Shown here: positions 46,179 to 56,268 of the stretch, in pieces
Position numbering within the stretch: position 1 is the stretch's first letter
Layout: every line of letters starts with the position of its first letter
Assembly: GCA_028823855.1 (NCBI GenBank)
Contig: JAPPFL010000036.1
Location: 108,342 to 172,341, forward strand
DNA length: 64,000 nt
Reading direction: 5' to 3'
From: Albidovulum sp.
GTDB taxonomy: Bacteria; Pseudomonadota; Alphaproteobacteria; Rhodobacterales; Rhodobacteraceae
The notes under the pieces: generated by a model
What the model saw: only the letters and a program-made list of their open reading frames with translations
Databases searched by the model: none
What the model was told of the DNA's origin: nothing
Program-made: the position numbers and the translations under genes

Positions 46179-47000
46179 TTGGATTTTTCTCGACACAAAG
46201 TGACAAGGGATGGTATTCGAATTTACCCTTTGAGCGAGTTTAGCGGCATGCGCACTGCCGGTCGAGTGGCGGCGCAGATATTGGACGATCTGTGCGATGT
46301 CGTCAGACCGGGAATAAAGACAATCGAAATCGACGACGTAGTTCGGGATAAAATCCGCGAGTACGGCGTGAAATCGTCCACCATTGGCTATCGGGGCTAC
46401 AACCACGCTAGCTGCATATCCGTGAATCATGTCGTCTGCCACGGCATTCCGGGATCCAAGGTGCTTCAGGAAGGCGATATACTCAACATCGATGTGACCG
46501 TTACGGTCGACGGCTGGTACGGGGATTCATCGCGAATGTACGCCGCCGGTCGCTTAAGCCGAAAGGCATCTCGTTTGCTGGATGTCACCTATCAATCCTT
46601 GATGCTCGGAATCGGGGCGGTCAAGCCGGGAGCCAGTTTCGGCGACATCGGGCATGCGATACAGAAGTTTGCGGAATCTCATCGCATGTCGGTCGTGCGC
46701 AACTTTTGCGGCCACGGGATCGGGCGGGAATTCCATTTGCCGCCAAATGTTCTTCACTTTGGATCCAGGGGAACCGGACCGAAGCTCGAGCCCGGCATGC
46801 TTTTCACCATTGAACCGATGATTAATGTCGGAAAGCCGGGAACCAAAATACTTAGCGACAACTGGACAGCCGTAACGTTGGATCGTTCATTGTCGGCGCA
46901 GTTCGAGCATACGGTTGGGGTTACCGAAAACGGTTACGAAATCTTTACCCATTCGCCGGGCGGCAAGTTCCACCCCACGTGGAGCTCGAATGATGCTTAG
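46179..47000 (+). CDS. map: Methionine aminopeptidase, type I
   Basis: MetAP removes the N-terminal Met from nascent proteins. All five metal ligands of the family can be located: two Asp in NIDVTVTVDGWYGDSSR, His in CGHGIGREFH, Glu in FTIEPMINVG and Glu in QFEHTVGVT. The start is uncertain. I favour TTG 46179, which has a strong GGGAGG site 4 nt upstream and gives a 273-residue protein; TTG 46140 would add 13 basic residues. It converges with secA, 24 nt apart. Confidence 0.92.
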   Translation: MDFSRHKVTRDGIRIYPLSEFSGMRTAGRVAAQILDDLCDVVRPGIKTIEIDDVVRDKIREYGVKSSTIGYRGYNHASCISVNHVVCHGIPGSKVLQEGDILNIDVTVTVDGWYGDSSRMYAAGRLSRKASRLLDVTYQSLMLGIGAVKPGASFGDIGHAIQKFAESHRMSVVRNFCGHGIGREFHLPPNVLHFGSRGTGPKLEPGMLFTIEPMINVGKPGTKILSDNWTAVTLDRSLSAQFEHTVGVTENGYEIFTHSPGGKFHPTWSSNDA

Positions 47001-47024
47001 GCGAAAACGAAAAGACTTCCGGCG

Positions 47025-49751
47025 TTAAGCTTTCGCGCTGACGGTCTTGACGCGAAACGCGGGCGAACCGTGGCAGTGCTTGAATTTTTTGCCCGATCCG
47101 CAGGGGCAACGGCTGTTTCTTCCTGGATTTCCCCAGGTCGTCCTGTCGTTTTCATTGAAAGCAAGTTGCGCCGGTTTCGATCCGTTGGCCGAGCTTCGCA
47201 TGCGAGCGGCTCTTTCCGCCGCTTGGCGCTTGGCCATCATTTGCGCAATTATCGCTTGCTGCTCTTCCGGCGTCATCGGGCGGATAAGGCTGATTTTCGT
47301 AGAAACTTCCGTGCGCAATGAATTAAGGAGAGTTTCAAAAAGCTGAAATGCCTCCGACTTGAATTCATTGAGAGGATCTCGCTGCGCGTAGCCGCGAAAT
47401 CCGATTACCGACCTTAGGTGCTCAAGCGTTATCAGATGCTCCCGCCATTTTCGGTCGATTGTTTGCAAAAGCAGCTGCTTTTCAATCGAGCGCAATTTTT
47501 CGGCCCCGAACTCTATGGCCTTTTTCGCCATATGCTCGTTGGCGGCCAGATAAAGTCGTTGCCGTACCGTTTCGTCGTCGACCCCGTCTTCCTGGGCCCA
47601 TTCTTCAACTGGCGATTGCACGCCGAGCTTCGACGCGGCTTCCGCCTGCAATTTTTCGGTATTCCATTGGTCGGCGTAGGTTTTCGGCGGCATGCACTCA
47701 TCGATCAGATCGTCGATCAATTCATGCCTCATGTCTCTTACGACATCCGAAACATCCTCGGATTCCATGATTTCTCGGCGTTGGCTGAATATCGCCTTGC
47801 GCTGGTCGTTCATGACATCGTCGTATTTCAAAATTTGCTTTCGAATGTCGAAGTTTCGAGCTTCGACTTTTCCTTGAGCCTTTTCCAGCGACTTGTTGAC
47901 CCACGGATGGACAATGGCTTCGCCGTCTTTCATGCCAAGCGTGTTAAGAATCTTGTCGAGCCGTTCCGATCCGAATATTCGCATCAGATCGTCTTCCAGC
48001 GAAAGAAAAAAGCTCGAGCGCCCCGGGTCGCCTTGCCGACCCGACCTGCCGCGCAGCTGGTTGTCGATGCGCCGAGATTCATGGCGCTCCGTAGCCAAAA
48101 CATAGAGGCCGCCCTGCTCGATCACGAATTTCTTCGCTTCAGCGATTTCGGCATCGATTTCGGCCCGGATCTTCGCCGCGTCCGCATCCGGATTAGATTC
48201 CATTTCCTCTAGGACGCGCATTTCGACATTGCCGCCAAGTTGAATGTCCGTTCCTCGGCCGGCCATATTCGTCGCAATGGTTACAGCGTTTGGGCACCCG
48301 GCCTCGGCGATAATTTTGGCCTCTTGTTCGTGGTGCCGCGCGTTCAGCACGTTGTGATTTATTTCTTCCTTGTCCAGAAGGCTCGAAAGGTATTCGGACT
48401 TCTCGATAGATGTAGTTCCGACGAGAACCGGCTGGCCGCGTGCGTGCGCTTCTTTGATCGATTCAATGATGGCGTCGTTCTTCTCGTTCGCCGTCCTGTA
48501 AACCTGATCTTGCTCATCGACTCGGGCGACGGGCTCGTTCGTTGGTACTTCGATCACGCCGAGACCGTAGATTTCGTTAAATTCTTCGGCTTCCGTTGCG
48601 GCAGTACCCGTCATACCGGCGAGCTTATTGTATAAACGGAAATAATTCTGGAACGTTGTCGAAGCCAATGTGACGTTTTCCGCTTTAATTTCCACCTTTT
48701 CCTTGGCTTCCAGGGCTTGGTGAAGTCCTTCGCTGAGACGCCTTCCCGGCATCATGCGGCCGGTGAATTCATCGATTAGAACGACCTGCCCCGCCCGTAC
48801 TATATAGTCCTTGTCCTTTCGATACATTTTATGCGCGCGAAGAGCTTGCGTAATGTGGTGGACAACGGTTGTAGACTCGGGATCGTAAAGCGATTGGCCT
48901 TCTGGAAGAATTCCGGCGACGCGCAAGCGTTCCTCCATGAATTCATTGCCCACGTCCGTGTACGAAATGCTCCGGTTTTTTTCATCGAAGGTATAGTATT
49001 CGTCCTTAATCTCCGGAATGATCCTGTCGATCGTGTTATAGAGTTCCGAGCGATCTTCAGCCGGTCCGGAAATAATTAGCGGCGTTCGCGCTTCATCGAC
49101 CAGAATAGAGTCGACTTCGTCGACAATAGCGTAGCTATGTCCCCGTTGGACCATGCTATCGAGGCTCACCGCCATATTGTCGCGCAAATAGTCGAAGCCA
49201 AGCTCATTGTTGGTGGCGTAGGTGATATCGGCTTTGTAGGCCGCCCTTTTCTCCTGGTCTTTTTGCGAAGGAACGACAACGCCGACGTCAAGTCCCAGCG
49301 TTTCGTAGACTAGCCCCATCCACTCCGCGTCTCTACGCGCGAGATAATCGTTGACGGTAACGATATGAACGCCGTTGCCTCGAAGCGAATTCAGATATGC
49401 CGGCAACGTCGCGACCAGCGTCTTTCCCTCTCCGGTCTTCATTTCGGCGATATTGCCGCGATGCAGAAATATCCCGCCAATCAGCTGCACATCGAAAATT
49501 CGCAATCCAAGCGAACGACGACCGGCTTCGCGTACATTTGCGAAAGCTTCCGGAAGCAATTCATCCAGTTCCGCGCCGTTCCGAGCTTTCTCGGACAGTT
49601 CTTTCGTTTTGTCCTTTATATCGTCGTCGGAAAATTTCTCGAATCTACCTTCCAATTCATTTATTCGCGCAATAATCGGGCGCGTTGCCTTTAGTTTGCG
49701 GTCGTTAGGCGTTCCAAAGACTATCCTAGGGATTTTAGCCAAGCTCAACAT
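47025..49751 (-). CDS. secA: Preprotein translocase ATPase SecA
   Basis: SecA drives preproteins through SecYEG with ATP. Full-length at 908 residues: Walker A MKTGEGKT (104-111), Walker B/DEAD-like [15 protein letters not shown], preprotein-binding and helical scaffold domains, motif [15 protein letters not shown], and the C-terminal zinc-binding tail [14 protein letters not shown] that contacts SecB and ribosomes. The zinc tail agrees with the presence of secB in this window. Its ATG is at 49751. In many alphaproteobacteria a parvulin-type isomerase gene and argJ lie next to secA; here argJ is about 9.6 kb away. Confidence 0.98.
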   Translation of the reverse strand: MLSLAKIPRIVFGTPNDRKLKATRPIIARINELEGRFEKFSDDDIKDKTKELSEKARNGAELDELLPEAFANVREAGRRSLGLRIFDVQLIGGIFLHRGNIAEMKTGEGKTLVATLPAYLNSLRGNGVHIVTVNDYLARRDAEWMGLVYETLGLDVGVVVPSQKDQEKRAAYKADITYATNNELGFDYLRDNMAVSLDSMVQRGHSYAIVDEVDSILVDEARTPLIISGPAEDRSELYNTIDRIIPEIKDEYYTFDEKNRSISYTDVGNEFMEERLRVAGILPEGQSLYDPESTTVVHHITQALRAHKMYRKDKDYIVRAGQVVLIDEFTGRMMPGRRLSEGLHQALEAKEKVEIKAENVTLASTTFQNYFRLYNKLAGMTGTAATEAEEFNEIYGLGVIEVPTNEPVARVDEQDQVYRTANEKNDAIIESIKEAHARGQPVLVGTTSIEKSEYLSSLLDKEEINHNVLNARHHEQEAKIIAEAGCPNAVTIATNMAGRGTDIQLGGNVEMRVLEEMESNPDADAAKIRAEIDAEIAEAKKFVIEQGGLYVLATERHESRRIDNQLRGRSGRQGDPGRSSFFLSLEDDLMRIFGSERLDKILNTLGMKDGEAIVHPWVNKSLEKAQGKVEARNFDIRKQILKYDDVMNDQRKAIFSQRREIMESEDVSDVVRDMRHELIDDLIDECMPPKTYADQWNTEKLQAEAASKLGVQSPVEEWAQEDGVDDETVRQRLYLAANEHMAKKAIEFGAEKLRSIEKQLLLQTIDRKWREHLITLEHLRSVIGFRGYAQRDPLNEFKSEAFQLFETLLNSLRTEVSTKISLIRPMTPEEQQAIIAQMMAKRQAAERAARMRSSANGSKPAQLAFNENDRTTWGNPGRNSRCPCGSGKKFKHCHGSPAFRVKTVSAKA

Positions 49752-49993
49752 AGCAAATTCTCAATCTCCAATTGGACCCGCAATCGGGCAAAGCTCAAAC
49801 GCAAACGGCCAGCAAACAAGTAATTTCACTCGTTGCCGGAAAGTATAGGCCAAGATGTAATTACGCTTCTCACCGCTGTCAATGCGCCTTGCATAGCAGG
49901 GACGCGGCGCAGGAATTTCGCTCCGAATGAAACCCGCTCGCCTTGCCGCCGTTCGCCCCGGACCGCCAAATCTGCGGCCCTCGAGGGTTCAAG

Positions 49994-50025
49994 TTGGCCC
50001 GCCTTTCCCGATGGCGGCGGGCCAA
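49994..50025. other. Isolated 10-bp inverted repeat
   Basis: TTGGCCCGCC and GGCGGGCCAA form a perfect 10-bp stem around a 12-nt loop. There is no U-run on either side. It could be a remnant of a structured RNA or of a terminator. Confidence 0.4.
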
Positions 50026-50355
50026 GGCTATTGGTTCGTCGGCGCTTCGGGCAACGCACAATAGGGGGAGAATTTATTGAAAAATTAACGGGCGGCGAAC
50101 GCAAGCGACGGAACCATGGAAAGCCAACAAAGACATCCCTTAACTTTTCCGCGTCGCGCCCGTATACTGGTCGTGGCGGTCGATCGGTCCCCTGACGGGT
50201 AGCCTGCGGGTCTGCGGAGAACGTAGGGCGCAACCGGCCGCCTGATTTCGATTCCGCCCTAGAGGTTTTGCGCGAATTTTGAGTTCCATCGAACCGAAGG
50301 AATTTCGGTCAATGCGTTGCTTCTATCCCCTTCGCCTCAGCGACTGAAGAAAGAC

Positions 50356-50577
50356 TTAATCCTGGGTTGTTGACTTTAATACCGCCTTTAATTCTATGCC
50401 CCGCAATGCTTCATCGCGCTTTCCTACCGCGCGGATATGGAATTGTTTCTCATCATCAAGAGTTATTTCGCTCTTGTCGATATACTTCTGCGCCCACCGA
50501 TAGTCATCCTGCAAAAGGTCGTGGCCATTCGGTTCAGGAAGAGGCTCTTCTTTAGCCGCTGCCGCTGAAAGCCGCAC
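50356..50577 (-). pseudogene. Possible gene remnant, acidic C-terminal fragment
   Basis: A 73-codon frame from GTG 50577 ending at 50356, with protein-like composition (for example DLLQDDYRWAQKYIDKSE and GIELKAVLK). The frame stays open upstream to about 50715 without another start, so it may be the 3' end of a truncated gene. I do not recognise the family. No ribosome binding site is evident. Confidence 0.25.
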
Positions 50578-51261
50578 GGCTCGGCTATTGTCTTGATCCT
50601 CTCCGCGATTTCGGACTTCAGCGCCGCAATCGGAAAACCTCCCGACGATTTTCCCTCCGCGCGGCGCGTGAACCGTCGAGCGCCCGGCACCGGATGAATA
50701 AGTTTTAAGGCACTTTCAGGCTTCGCTTGAACAATGCGATCAACTTAGCGATTGTCGTTGCAGTGTCTTTTACCACTTTTGACTTCTTTAATTCGATGGA
50801 ATTAGAAATTGAATTCCTATAATTGGATGTTTCGAGCAAGCCGCCGGATTTCAGCGATATACAAGGTTTCCGTACATTCTTCTTTTGCGCTTGACTGTTT
50901 CCAATTGCCATCCTGCCTTTTGTCCGGCGACGAAGCCAGAAGCCGGGCGAACAATGCGGCGTTCTCGATAGCATAGGCGCAACGTACCATGAAGCATTTC
51001 CCTCGGCGCCACCACGATTTCGCGCGCATTCCGATGCGCTCTCGTCCGATGCGTTTGGGTGAGTAAATTGGGAACTCCGGCGAAGACTGTAGCGTCGAAC
51101 ACTAAGTCGAGCGACCGGCGAACGGTCGAATTCAAGTTATGCCCGTTCTTTTCCGCAACGCGTAGTGAACAGGCGCGATTTCCTTGATAGAGCGAATTCC
51201 ACCCGGCAATTGCCACTTTCAGCTGGTAGCAACCGGGGCGAGACATGAAGGAAAGAATCAA

Positions 51262-52113
51262 ATGTGGAAATCCGCAGAAAGGCTTCCGGCAGGAAGCTGC
51301 GACTGCCATATTCACATGCTTGCAGACGACGCGGAATTTCCGCTATGGGAAGGTCGCGTCGAGGATCCTCCCGCCGGTAAGCTTGACGACTGGATAGCGA
51401 GGTTTCGAAGTCACTCGGAATCGTTTGGCCTGGACAGGACTGTTGTCGTCCATTCCATTCTGTACGGCAGCGACAATTCCGTTACGCTGGAAGCGGTAAG
51501 GCGACTGGGCTATTCGGCTGCCAGAGGTATCGCTCTGGTTGGCGACAGCGTAACGGATGCCGAACTGGACAAGTCAGCGGAAAGCGGCATTGTCGGCGTG
51601 CGGCTTAACTACGTTCATGGCGGGATATTAAGCTGGGAAGGCGCCTGCGCTATGGCTCCGCGCCTTTTGGAACGCGGCATGCATGTTCAAATTCTCATGA
51701 ATGCGCGACTGCACATCGAGAGTTTGGCCGACGATGTGAGACGCATGCCGGTGCCAGTAGTTTTCGACCATATCGGCTGGCCGGATTTGTCGGCTGGCAG
51801 GGGCGAAACCGGGTTCCAGCTGTTACGTTCCCTGATCGCCGAAGGGAGCGCATGGGTAAAATTGTCGGCTGCCTACAGGATGTGCCAAGCTCCATACGAT
51901 TTGGCCGCCGACGCAATTGAAGCTTTGGTCGAGGCAAATCCGGAAAGATGCCTGTGGGGTAGCGATTGGCCCTACATCATGCTTGGAAACGCGGCTGCGC
52001 CGGAAACCGGAGACCTCCTGTCAGCATTTTTGGAGATCGTCGGAAAGAGATCGACCCTTGAAAGGATTTTTGTTGAAAATCCTGAAAAACTATATGGATT
52101 CGATCCCTTGTGA
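51262..52113 (+). CDS. Amidohydrolase family 2 (LigI/2-pyrone-4,6-dicarboxylate hydrolase-like)
   Basis: TIM-barrel metal-dependent hydrolase of 283 residues, related to 2-pyrone-4,6-dicarboxylate lactonase. Metal and active-site residues: the HxH in CDCHIHM near the start, the His in VFDHIGWPD and the Asp in LWGSDWPYIM. The start is ATG 51262 behind AAGGAAAG; the frame is open upstream without family features. It may hydrolyse a lactone made by the GMC oxidoreductase encoded convergently next to it (inference). Confidence 0.88.
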   Translation: MWKSAERLPAGSCDCHIHMLADDAEFPLWEGRVEDPPAGKLDDWIARFRSHSESFGLDRTVVVHSILYGSDNSVTLEAVRRLGYSAARGIALVGDSVTDAELDKSAESGIVGVRLNYVHGGILSWEGACAMAPRLLERGMHVQILMNARLHIESLADDVRRMPVPVVFDHIGWPDLSAGRGETGFQLLRSLIAEGSAWVKLSAAYRMCQAPYDLAADAIEALVEANPERCLWGSDWPYIMLGNAAAPETGDLLSAFLEIVGKRSTLERIFVENPEKLYGFDPL

Positions 52114-52202
52114 TTCCCGCTTCAAAGTTGACGCGGCGAAGCGGCTTTCCGGCGAACCTGGATAGAACTCGTTGGTTCGCTGCCGAAGCAGCCGGTAATT
52201 TT

Positions 52203-53822
52203 CTATCGTGCGCTTGATCGCCCTTTCCAGTCTTCCTTGATCAAGTCGCTTGCTTTTTCGCCGATCATGATCGCCGCGGCGTTGGTATTCCCCGAAACGA
52301 TTTCCGGCATTATGGAGCAATCGGCGACGCGCAACCCTTCAATTCCGTGCAGTTTAAGGCGCGGGTCGACGACGCTTCCGGAATCGCGCCCCATTTTACA
52401 GGTTCCCGTAGGATGGAAAATTGTTGTCGAATTGCTGCGGGCCCAATCAAGCTTTTCGTCGTAGCCGTCGAGTTCCCGATCCGGCGAAAATGAAGACGAA
52501 ATCATGGAACTCAACGGGCTGGCCGCTGCAATTCGCGAAGCGATGTCAATCCCATCAACCATGGTTCTGCTATCGTTTTCGGTGGAAAGATAATTCGGAT
52601 GGATTTCGGGATAAACGGCAGGATCGGAGCTAACGAGGCGAATTTCGCCTCTGCTTTCGGGCCTGAGCGGGCAAATGCAAACGGTAAACGCGGAGAATGC
52701 ATGAACGCCTTCGCCGGGCGAATCCGCCGACCATGGCTGAACCAGAAACTGAATGTCCGGAGTCGCCGCATGGCTCCCGGTCTTCACGAAACCCGTGGCC
52801 AGGCTCGCAGCCATCGACATTGGACCGGTCTTGGATGTCGCGAATTTGTACAGCATTCGCGCGAGCGCCGTCCAGCTTCTAACTTCGTCGTTCAATGTCG
52901 ATTCCCGGCATTTGTACACCATTCGGGCCTGAAGATGGTCTTGAAGGTTTTTTCCGACGCCCGGAACATTGCGCACTACTTTGACGCCTAGCGGCCGCAT
53001 CAATTCCGCATCTCCGATGCCGGATAGCATAAGCAGGTGCGGCGATCCTATTGAGCCCGATGAAAGAACAACTTCCTTTTCGGCGCGTACGGCACCGGTT
53101 TCGCCCGACGGACGCCGATACGCGATTCCGGATGCGCGCGCGCCCTCGAACAGTATTCTTGTGACGGTAGCACCCGTTAAAACATGTAAATTCGGTCGCC
53201 GCCTCGCAGGTTTCAAGTATGCGGACGCAGCACTGCAGCGCCAGCCGTTCCGCGTCGTCAGCTGAAAATACGAGACGCCTTCCTGAGACTTGCCATTGTA
53301 GTCGGGGTTGAATTCAATACCGGTAGCTTCAGCGGCTTGGACCCATGCGTCGCAGATTTTCCGTTTGAAGGGCATAGTCGATACGCTCAGCGGACCGTCG
53401 CCGCCTCGGAGCGCATCCGCGCCGCCGTCGAAGCTTTCGGAGCGCTTGAACAATGGCAGGACATCGTCCCAGCCCCAGCCGGGATTGTTCATTTGGCGCC
53501 AACGATCATAGTCTTCCGGCTGCCCGCGTACATAGAGCAGGCCGTTGATCGAGGAGGAGCCGCCGAGAACTTTTCCGCGCGGCCAGCTGATCTTCCTGCC
53601 ATTCAATCCCCGGTCGGGCTGCGTTTCGTAGCACCAGTCTACTTTGGGATTGTGCATAGTTTTGAAGTAGCCCACGGGAATGTGGATCCAGAGGTTTCTG
53701 TCTTCGCCACCGGCTTCCAGCAGCAAGACCTTCGCGCCGGAATTTTCGCTCAGCCGATTTGCCAATACGCATCCCGATGACCCTGCTCCGACAATTACGT
53801 AGTCGGCTGTATCGACGTTCAT
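52203..53822 (-). CDS. GMC-family FAD oxidoreductase (choline/alcohol dehydrogenase-like)
   Basis: A 539-residue flavoprotein. FAD-binding GAGSSG (12-17) with ADP-ribose Glu in LLLEAGGED; GMC signature GKVLGGSSSINGLLYVRG; second signature in SSGSIGSPHLLMLSGIG; C-terminal active-site His in HPTGTCKMG and the late Asn in SGNTNAAAI. No signal peptide is seen, so it is probably cytosolic or peripheral. It oxidises a primary alcohol or related polyol; the subgroup contains choline dehydrogenase and polyethylene-glycol dehydrogenases. It lies downstream of the TRAP transporter on the same strand and is probably fed by it. Confidence 0.92.
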   Translation of the reverse strand: MNVDTADYVIVGAGSSGCVLANRLSENSGAKVLLLEAGGEDRNLWIHIPVGYFKTMHNPKVDWCYETQPDRGLNGRKISWPRGKVLGGSSSINGLLYVRGQPEDYDRWRQMNNPGWGWDDVLPLFKRSESFDGGADALRGGDGPLSVSTMPFKRKICDAWVQAAEATGIEFNPDYNGKSQEGVSYFQLTTRNGWRCSAASAYLKPARRRPNLHVLTGATVTRILFEGARASGIAYRRPSGETGAVRAEKEVVLSSGSIGSPHLLMLSGIGDAELMRPLGVKVVRNVPGVGKNLQDHLQARMVYKCRESTLNDEVRSWTALARMLYKFATSKTGPMSMAASLATGFVKTGSHAATPDIQFLVQPWSADSPGEGVHAFSAFTVCICPLRPESRGEIRLVSSDPAVYPEIHPNYLSTENDSRTMVDGIDIASRIAAASPLSSMISSSFSPDRELDGYDEKLDWARSNSTTIFHPTGTCKMGRDSGSVVDPRLKLHGIEGLRVADCSIMPEIVSGNTNAAAIMIGEKASDLIKEDWKGRSSAR

Positions 53823-53918
53823 TGAATTACTCTTCTACCGCGGGAACCGGTTTTCGGCCCCGCAAACGCAGGCCGGTGAATGAGAGAGCCGAAAAATAGA
53901 TCGCCGCCCCCATTTCCG

Positions 53919-56168
53919 CTAGCCGTAGATCAAGGTCGGGAGCCAAAGCGCGAGTTGAGGGAACAGAAAGACAAGCGCAAGTCCTAGGAGCTGAATCAGC
54001 ATGAATTGCATCATGCCGAGATAAATGTCCGCTAACTCCCACTCCGGCACGACTCCCTTGAGGAAGTACGCGGACAAGGCGACCGGCGGGCTAAGCCATG
54101 CGGTCTGAAGATTGACCGCTACCAGAATTCCGAACCAGGTCAAGTCAATGTCCAGCTTGATCAAGGCTGGAAGAAGGATCGGAACGATAATCAGAATGAT
54201 TGGAACCCATTCCAGCGGCCATCCCAGCAGGAAAATAAGCGCCATGATCGCGATCAGAACCAGATAGGTCGGCAATTCCCAGGCTAGGAGAGCATCTGTC
54301 AGCATCGTCGGCGTTCCCAGGCGCGAAAATACGGCTCCGAAAAAGTTCGACGCGGCGACAAGAAACATCACGAGCACTGTTATCTCGAGCGTTTTTATCA
54401 AGGCTTCCAAAAATGATTTCAGGGTCAGCTTTCGATACAAGAGCGCGAGTAGAATCGCTCCGAAGGCGCCGCATCCGGCGGCTTCCGAAGGCGTAGCCCA
54501 CCCGAATAGAATTGATCCCAGCGCGAATGCGACCAAGGCCGAAGGCGGAACAAGGCCCATAAAGAATTCGTACCAAAGGTCTGAAAAGAAAAATCCGGCA
54601 GGCTTGAACTTTCTGACCATTCTAGCCACGGCAAACATGACCCCCATCCATAGGAGCGGAAGGATTATCCACGAAAGAGGGAATATACCGGTCAGGCTTC
54701 CGGAAAGCGCCAGGATTACAAGAAGGAAAAAGATCAATATCGATCCTATTACGAGGATTGTTTCGATCCGGTAGTAGGGCGATGTTTCCGGCTGCTCCTC
54801 AGGAGGCAAAATCGGACCAAGCGAAGGGTTTATCCAGCATCGGAGGAGAGAATATCCCGCATAGAGAGCGGCCAGGAGAATTCCGGGGACGATTGCAGCT
54901 GCGAAGAGGTCGGTTACCGGAACCTCCAGAACCGGTCCCATGACCACGAGCATAATCGAGGGCGGTATGAGAATTCCGAGCGTTCCGCCTGCCGCGATTG
55001 TACCTGAGGACAATCTAACGTCATAGCCGGACCGGTTCATCGTTTTCGCTGCCATTATGCCGAGAATCGTTACGGAGGCGCCAACGATTCCGGTGGCTGC
55101 GGCAAATATTGTCGAAACGAAAAGAACTGCGAGATACAAAGCGCCGCGCGTTCTCGAAAGCATCAGCTGGACCGAATGAAACAGGCGCTCCATCAGTCCG
55201 GCCTGCTCCATCAGTATGCCCATGAAGACAAACAGCGGAATTGCCGCCAGCGCCTGTTCGAGCATAACGTTGTTGAACTGAAAGGTCTGAAGGTAGAACA
55301 CCAGCTTTCCGCCGAAACCCCACGCTCCGAAAACGAAGCTAAGAAAGATAAGCGTGAACGAAATCGGGAAACCGACGAAAATCGAAAAGAGCATGATCGC
55401 GATCATGATTACGCCAACCCACTCGGAAGGAATATCTCCCAGACCCGTAGACGAAATGAGCCCCGACCACATGCCGGCAAGCGGCAAGTCCTTGGAGTAG
55501 GTCGCGAGAAAGACAATCGCCAGAAGAATTATGTAAAATGGAACCAAATTTAGGAATAGCCGCGCTCGCCTTCTGCCCATGAAGTGAACGCATTTCAAAA
55601 ACTCCGAAATTCCTTGCATGAATAGAAAAAATGCGCCCAACGGCATCGCCGTTCTTGCCGGCGCCAGAGGAGCCATCAAGGTCGAATCCATAGACCTTTC
55701 CCAGATAGTCCATGCCTTGACGGTATATTCGAAGGAAATCCAAAAGAAGAATACCATGGCGGGGAAATAGAACGCCAGGTAAAGTATAGCATCGACAGTG
55801 GACTGCGTTCTTGCAGACCAGTTCCTGTAAAGGAAATCGGCGCGAATATGAACGCCTTTCATTAAGGCGTAGCCCGCACCGAGCATGAAAAGAGCGCCCG
55901 CGAACATGCGGCTTGTGTCGTACGCCCAGATTGTAGGAGAGATGAAGAGTTTCCTTGCGATGACTTCGAATACCATCGCGAATATCACCGGAATGAGAAG
56001 CAGACAGGCGAAGCGGCCGACCCAATTGTTGCCCACGTCGATGAATTTGACGGTCCGGCGCATCCACGGCGCCATGTTCTCGGGCGTGTCGCCCGGTTTG
56101 CCGGACCGTCGGTCCGCGATCAATTCGTCCGCTATGTCAATTTGAACGGCGGCGTCTTTTTCGGCCAT
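53919..56168 (-). CDS. TRAP transporter, fused small and large permeases (DctQM)
   Basis: One 749-residue protein combines the DctQ part (about 35-200, four membrane segments, including FEVIARKLF and the GVHIRADFLY loop) with the DctM part (about 215-749, about twelve segments, with GVSVTILGIMAAKTM-like and SGTIAAGGTLGILIPPSIML stretches). TRAP systems import organic acids or other solutes with the Na+ gradient. The fused form is a known variant. It follows the DctP gene by 100 nt, with a strong hairpin in between, and precedes the GMC oxidoreductase. Confidence 0.93.
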   Translation of the reverse strand: MAEKDAAVQIDIADELIADRRSGKPGDTPENMAPWMRRTVKFIDVGNNWVGRFACLLLIPVIFAMVFEVIARKLFISPTIWAYDTSRMFAGALFMLGAGYALMKGVHIRADFLYRNWSARTQSTVDAILYLAFYFPAMVFFFWISFEYTVKAWTIWERSMDSTLMAPLAPARTAMPLGAFFLFMQGISEFLKCVHFMGRRRARLFLNLVPFYIILLAIVFLATYSKDLPLAGMWSGLISSTGLGDIPSEWVGVIMIAIMLFSIFVGFPISFTLIFLSFVFGAWGFGGKLVFYLQTFQFNNVMLEQALAAIPLFVFMGILMEQAGLMERLFHSVQLMLSRTRGALYLAVLFVSTIFAAATGIVGASVTILGIMAAKTMNRSGYDVRLSSGTIAAGGTLGILIPPSIMLVVMGPVLEVPVTDLFAAAIVPGILLAALYAGYSLLRCWINPSLGPILPPEEQPETSPYYRIETILVIGSILIFFLLVILALSGSLTGIFPLSWIILPLLWMGVMFAVARMVRKFKPAGFFFSDLWYEFFMGLVPPSALVAFALGSILFGWATPSEAAGCGAFGAILLALLYRKLTLKSFLEALIKTLEITVLVMFLVAASNFFGAVFSRLGTPTMLTDALLAWELPTYLVLIAIMALIFLLGWPLEWVPIILIIVPILLPALIKLDIDLTWFGILVAVNLQTAWLSPPVALSAYFLKGVVPEWELADIYLGMMQFMLIQLLGLALVFLFPQLALWLPTLIYG

Positions 56169-56228
56169 CCGGCTCTCCAGCTACTCTCCCGCGCCGAAGG
56201 TTGCTTCGGCGAATATCGGCAAGATAGC

Positions 56229-56254
56229 GGCTGCGGAATCGAAATTCCGCAGCC
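56229..56254 (-). terminator. Strong intercistronic hairpin after the DctP gene
   Basis: A perfect 11-bp stem (GGCTGCGGAAT with ATTCCGCAGCC) that on the transcribed strand closes with a UUCG-type loop, 14 nt past the DctP stop and 60 nt before the DctQM start. It is the third hairpin of this kind after a binding-protein gene in the window. A full U-run is missing. Confidence 0.75.
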
Positions 56255-56268
56255 AAAATACGCTTGCC

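Larger units (their letters stand above)
49752..51261. other. Long stretch with only gene fragments upstream of secA
   Basis: About 1.5 kb without a confident gene. It holds a 10-bp hairpin (49994-50025), a coding-like minus-strand frame (50356-50577, listed separately) and short frames that I cannot assign. The position between secA and the amidohydrolase block, where a PpiC-type gene is often found, suggests gene loss. I looked for motifs of RNase P RNA, tmRNA, SRP RNA and 6S RNA and found none. Confidence 0.4.

Noticed and set aside
47418-48212. 264-codon plus-strand open frame inside secA
   Set aside because: Antisense shadow of a confident SecA frame, with no motif of its own.
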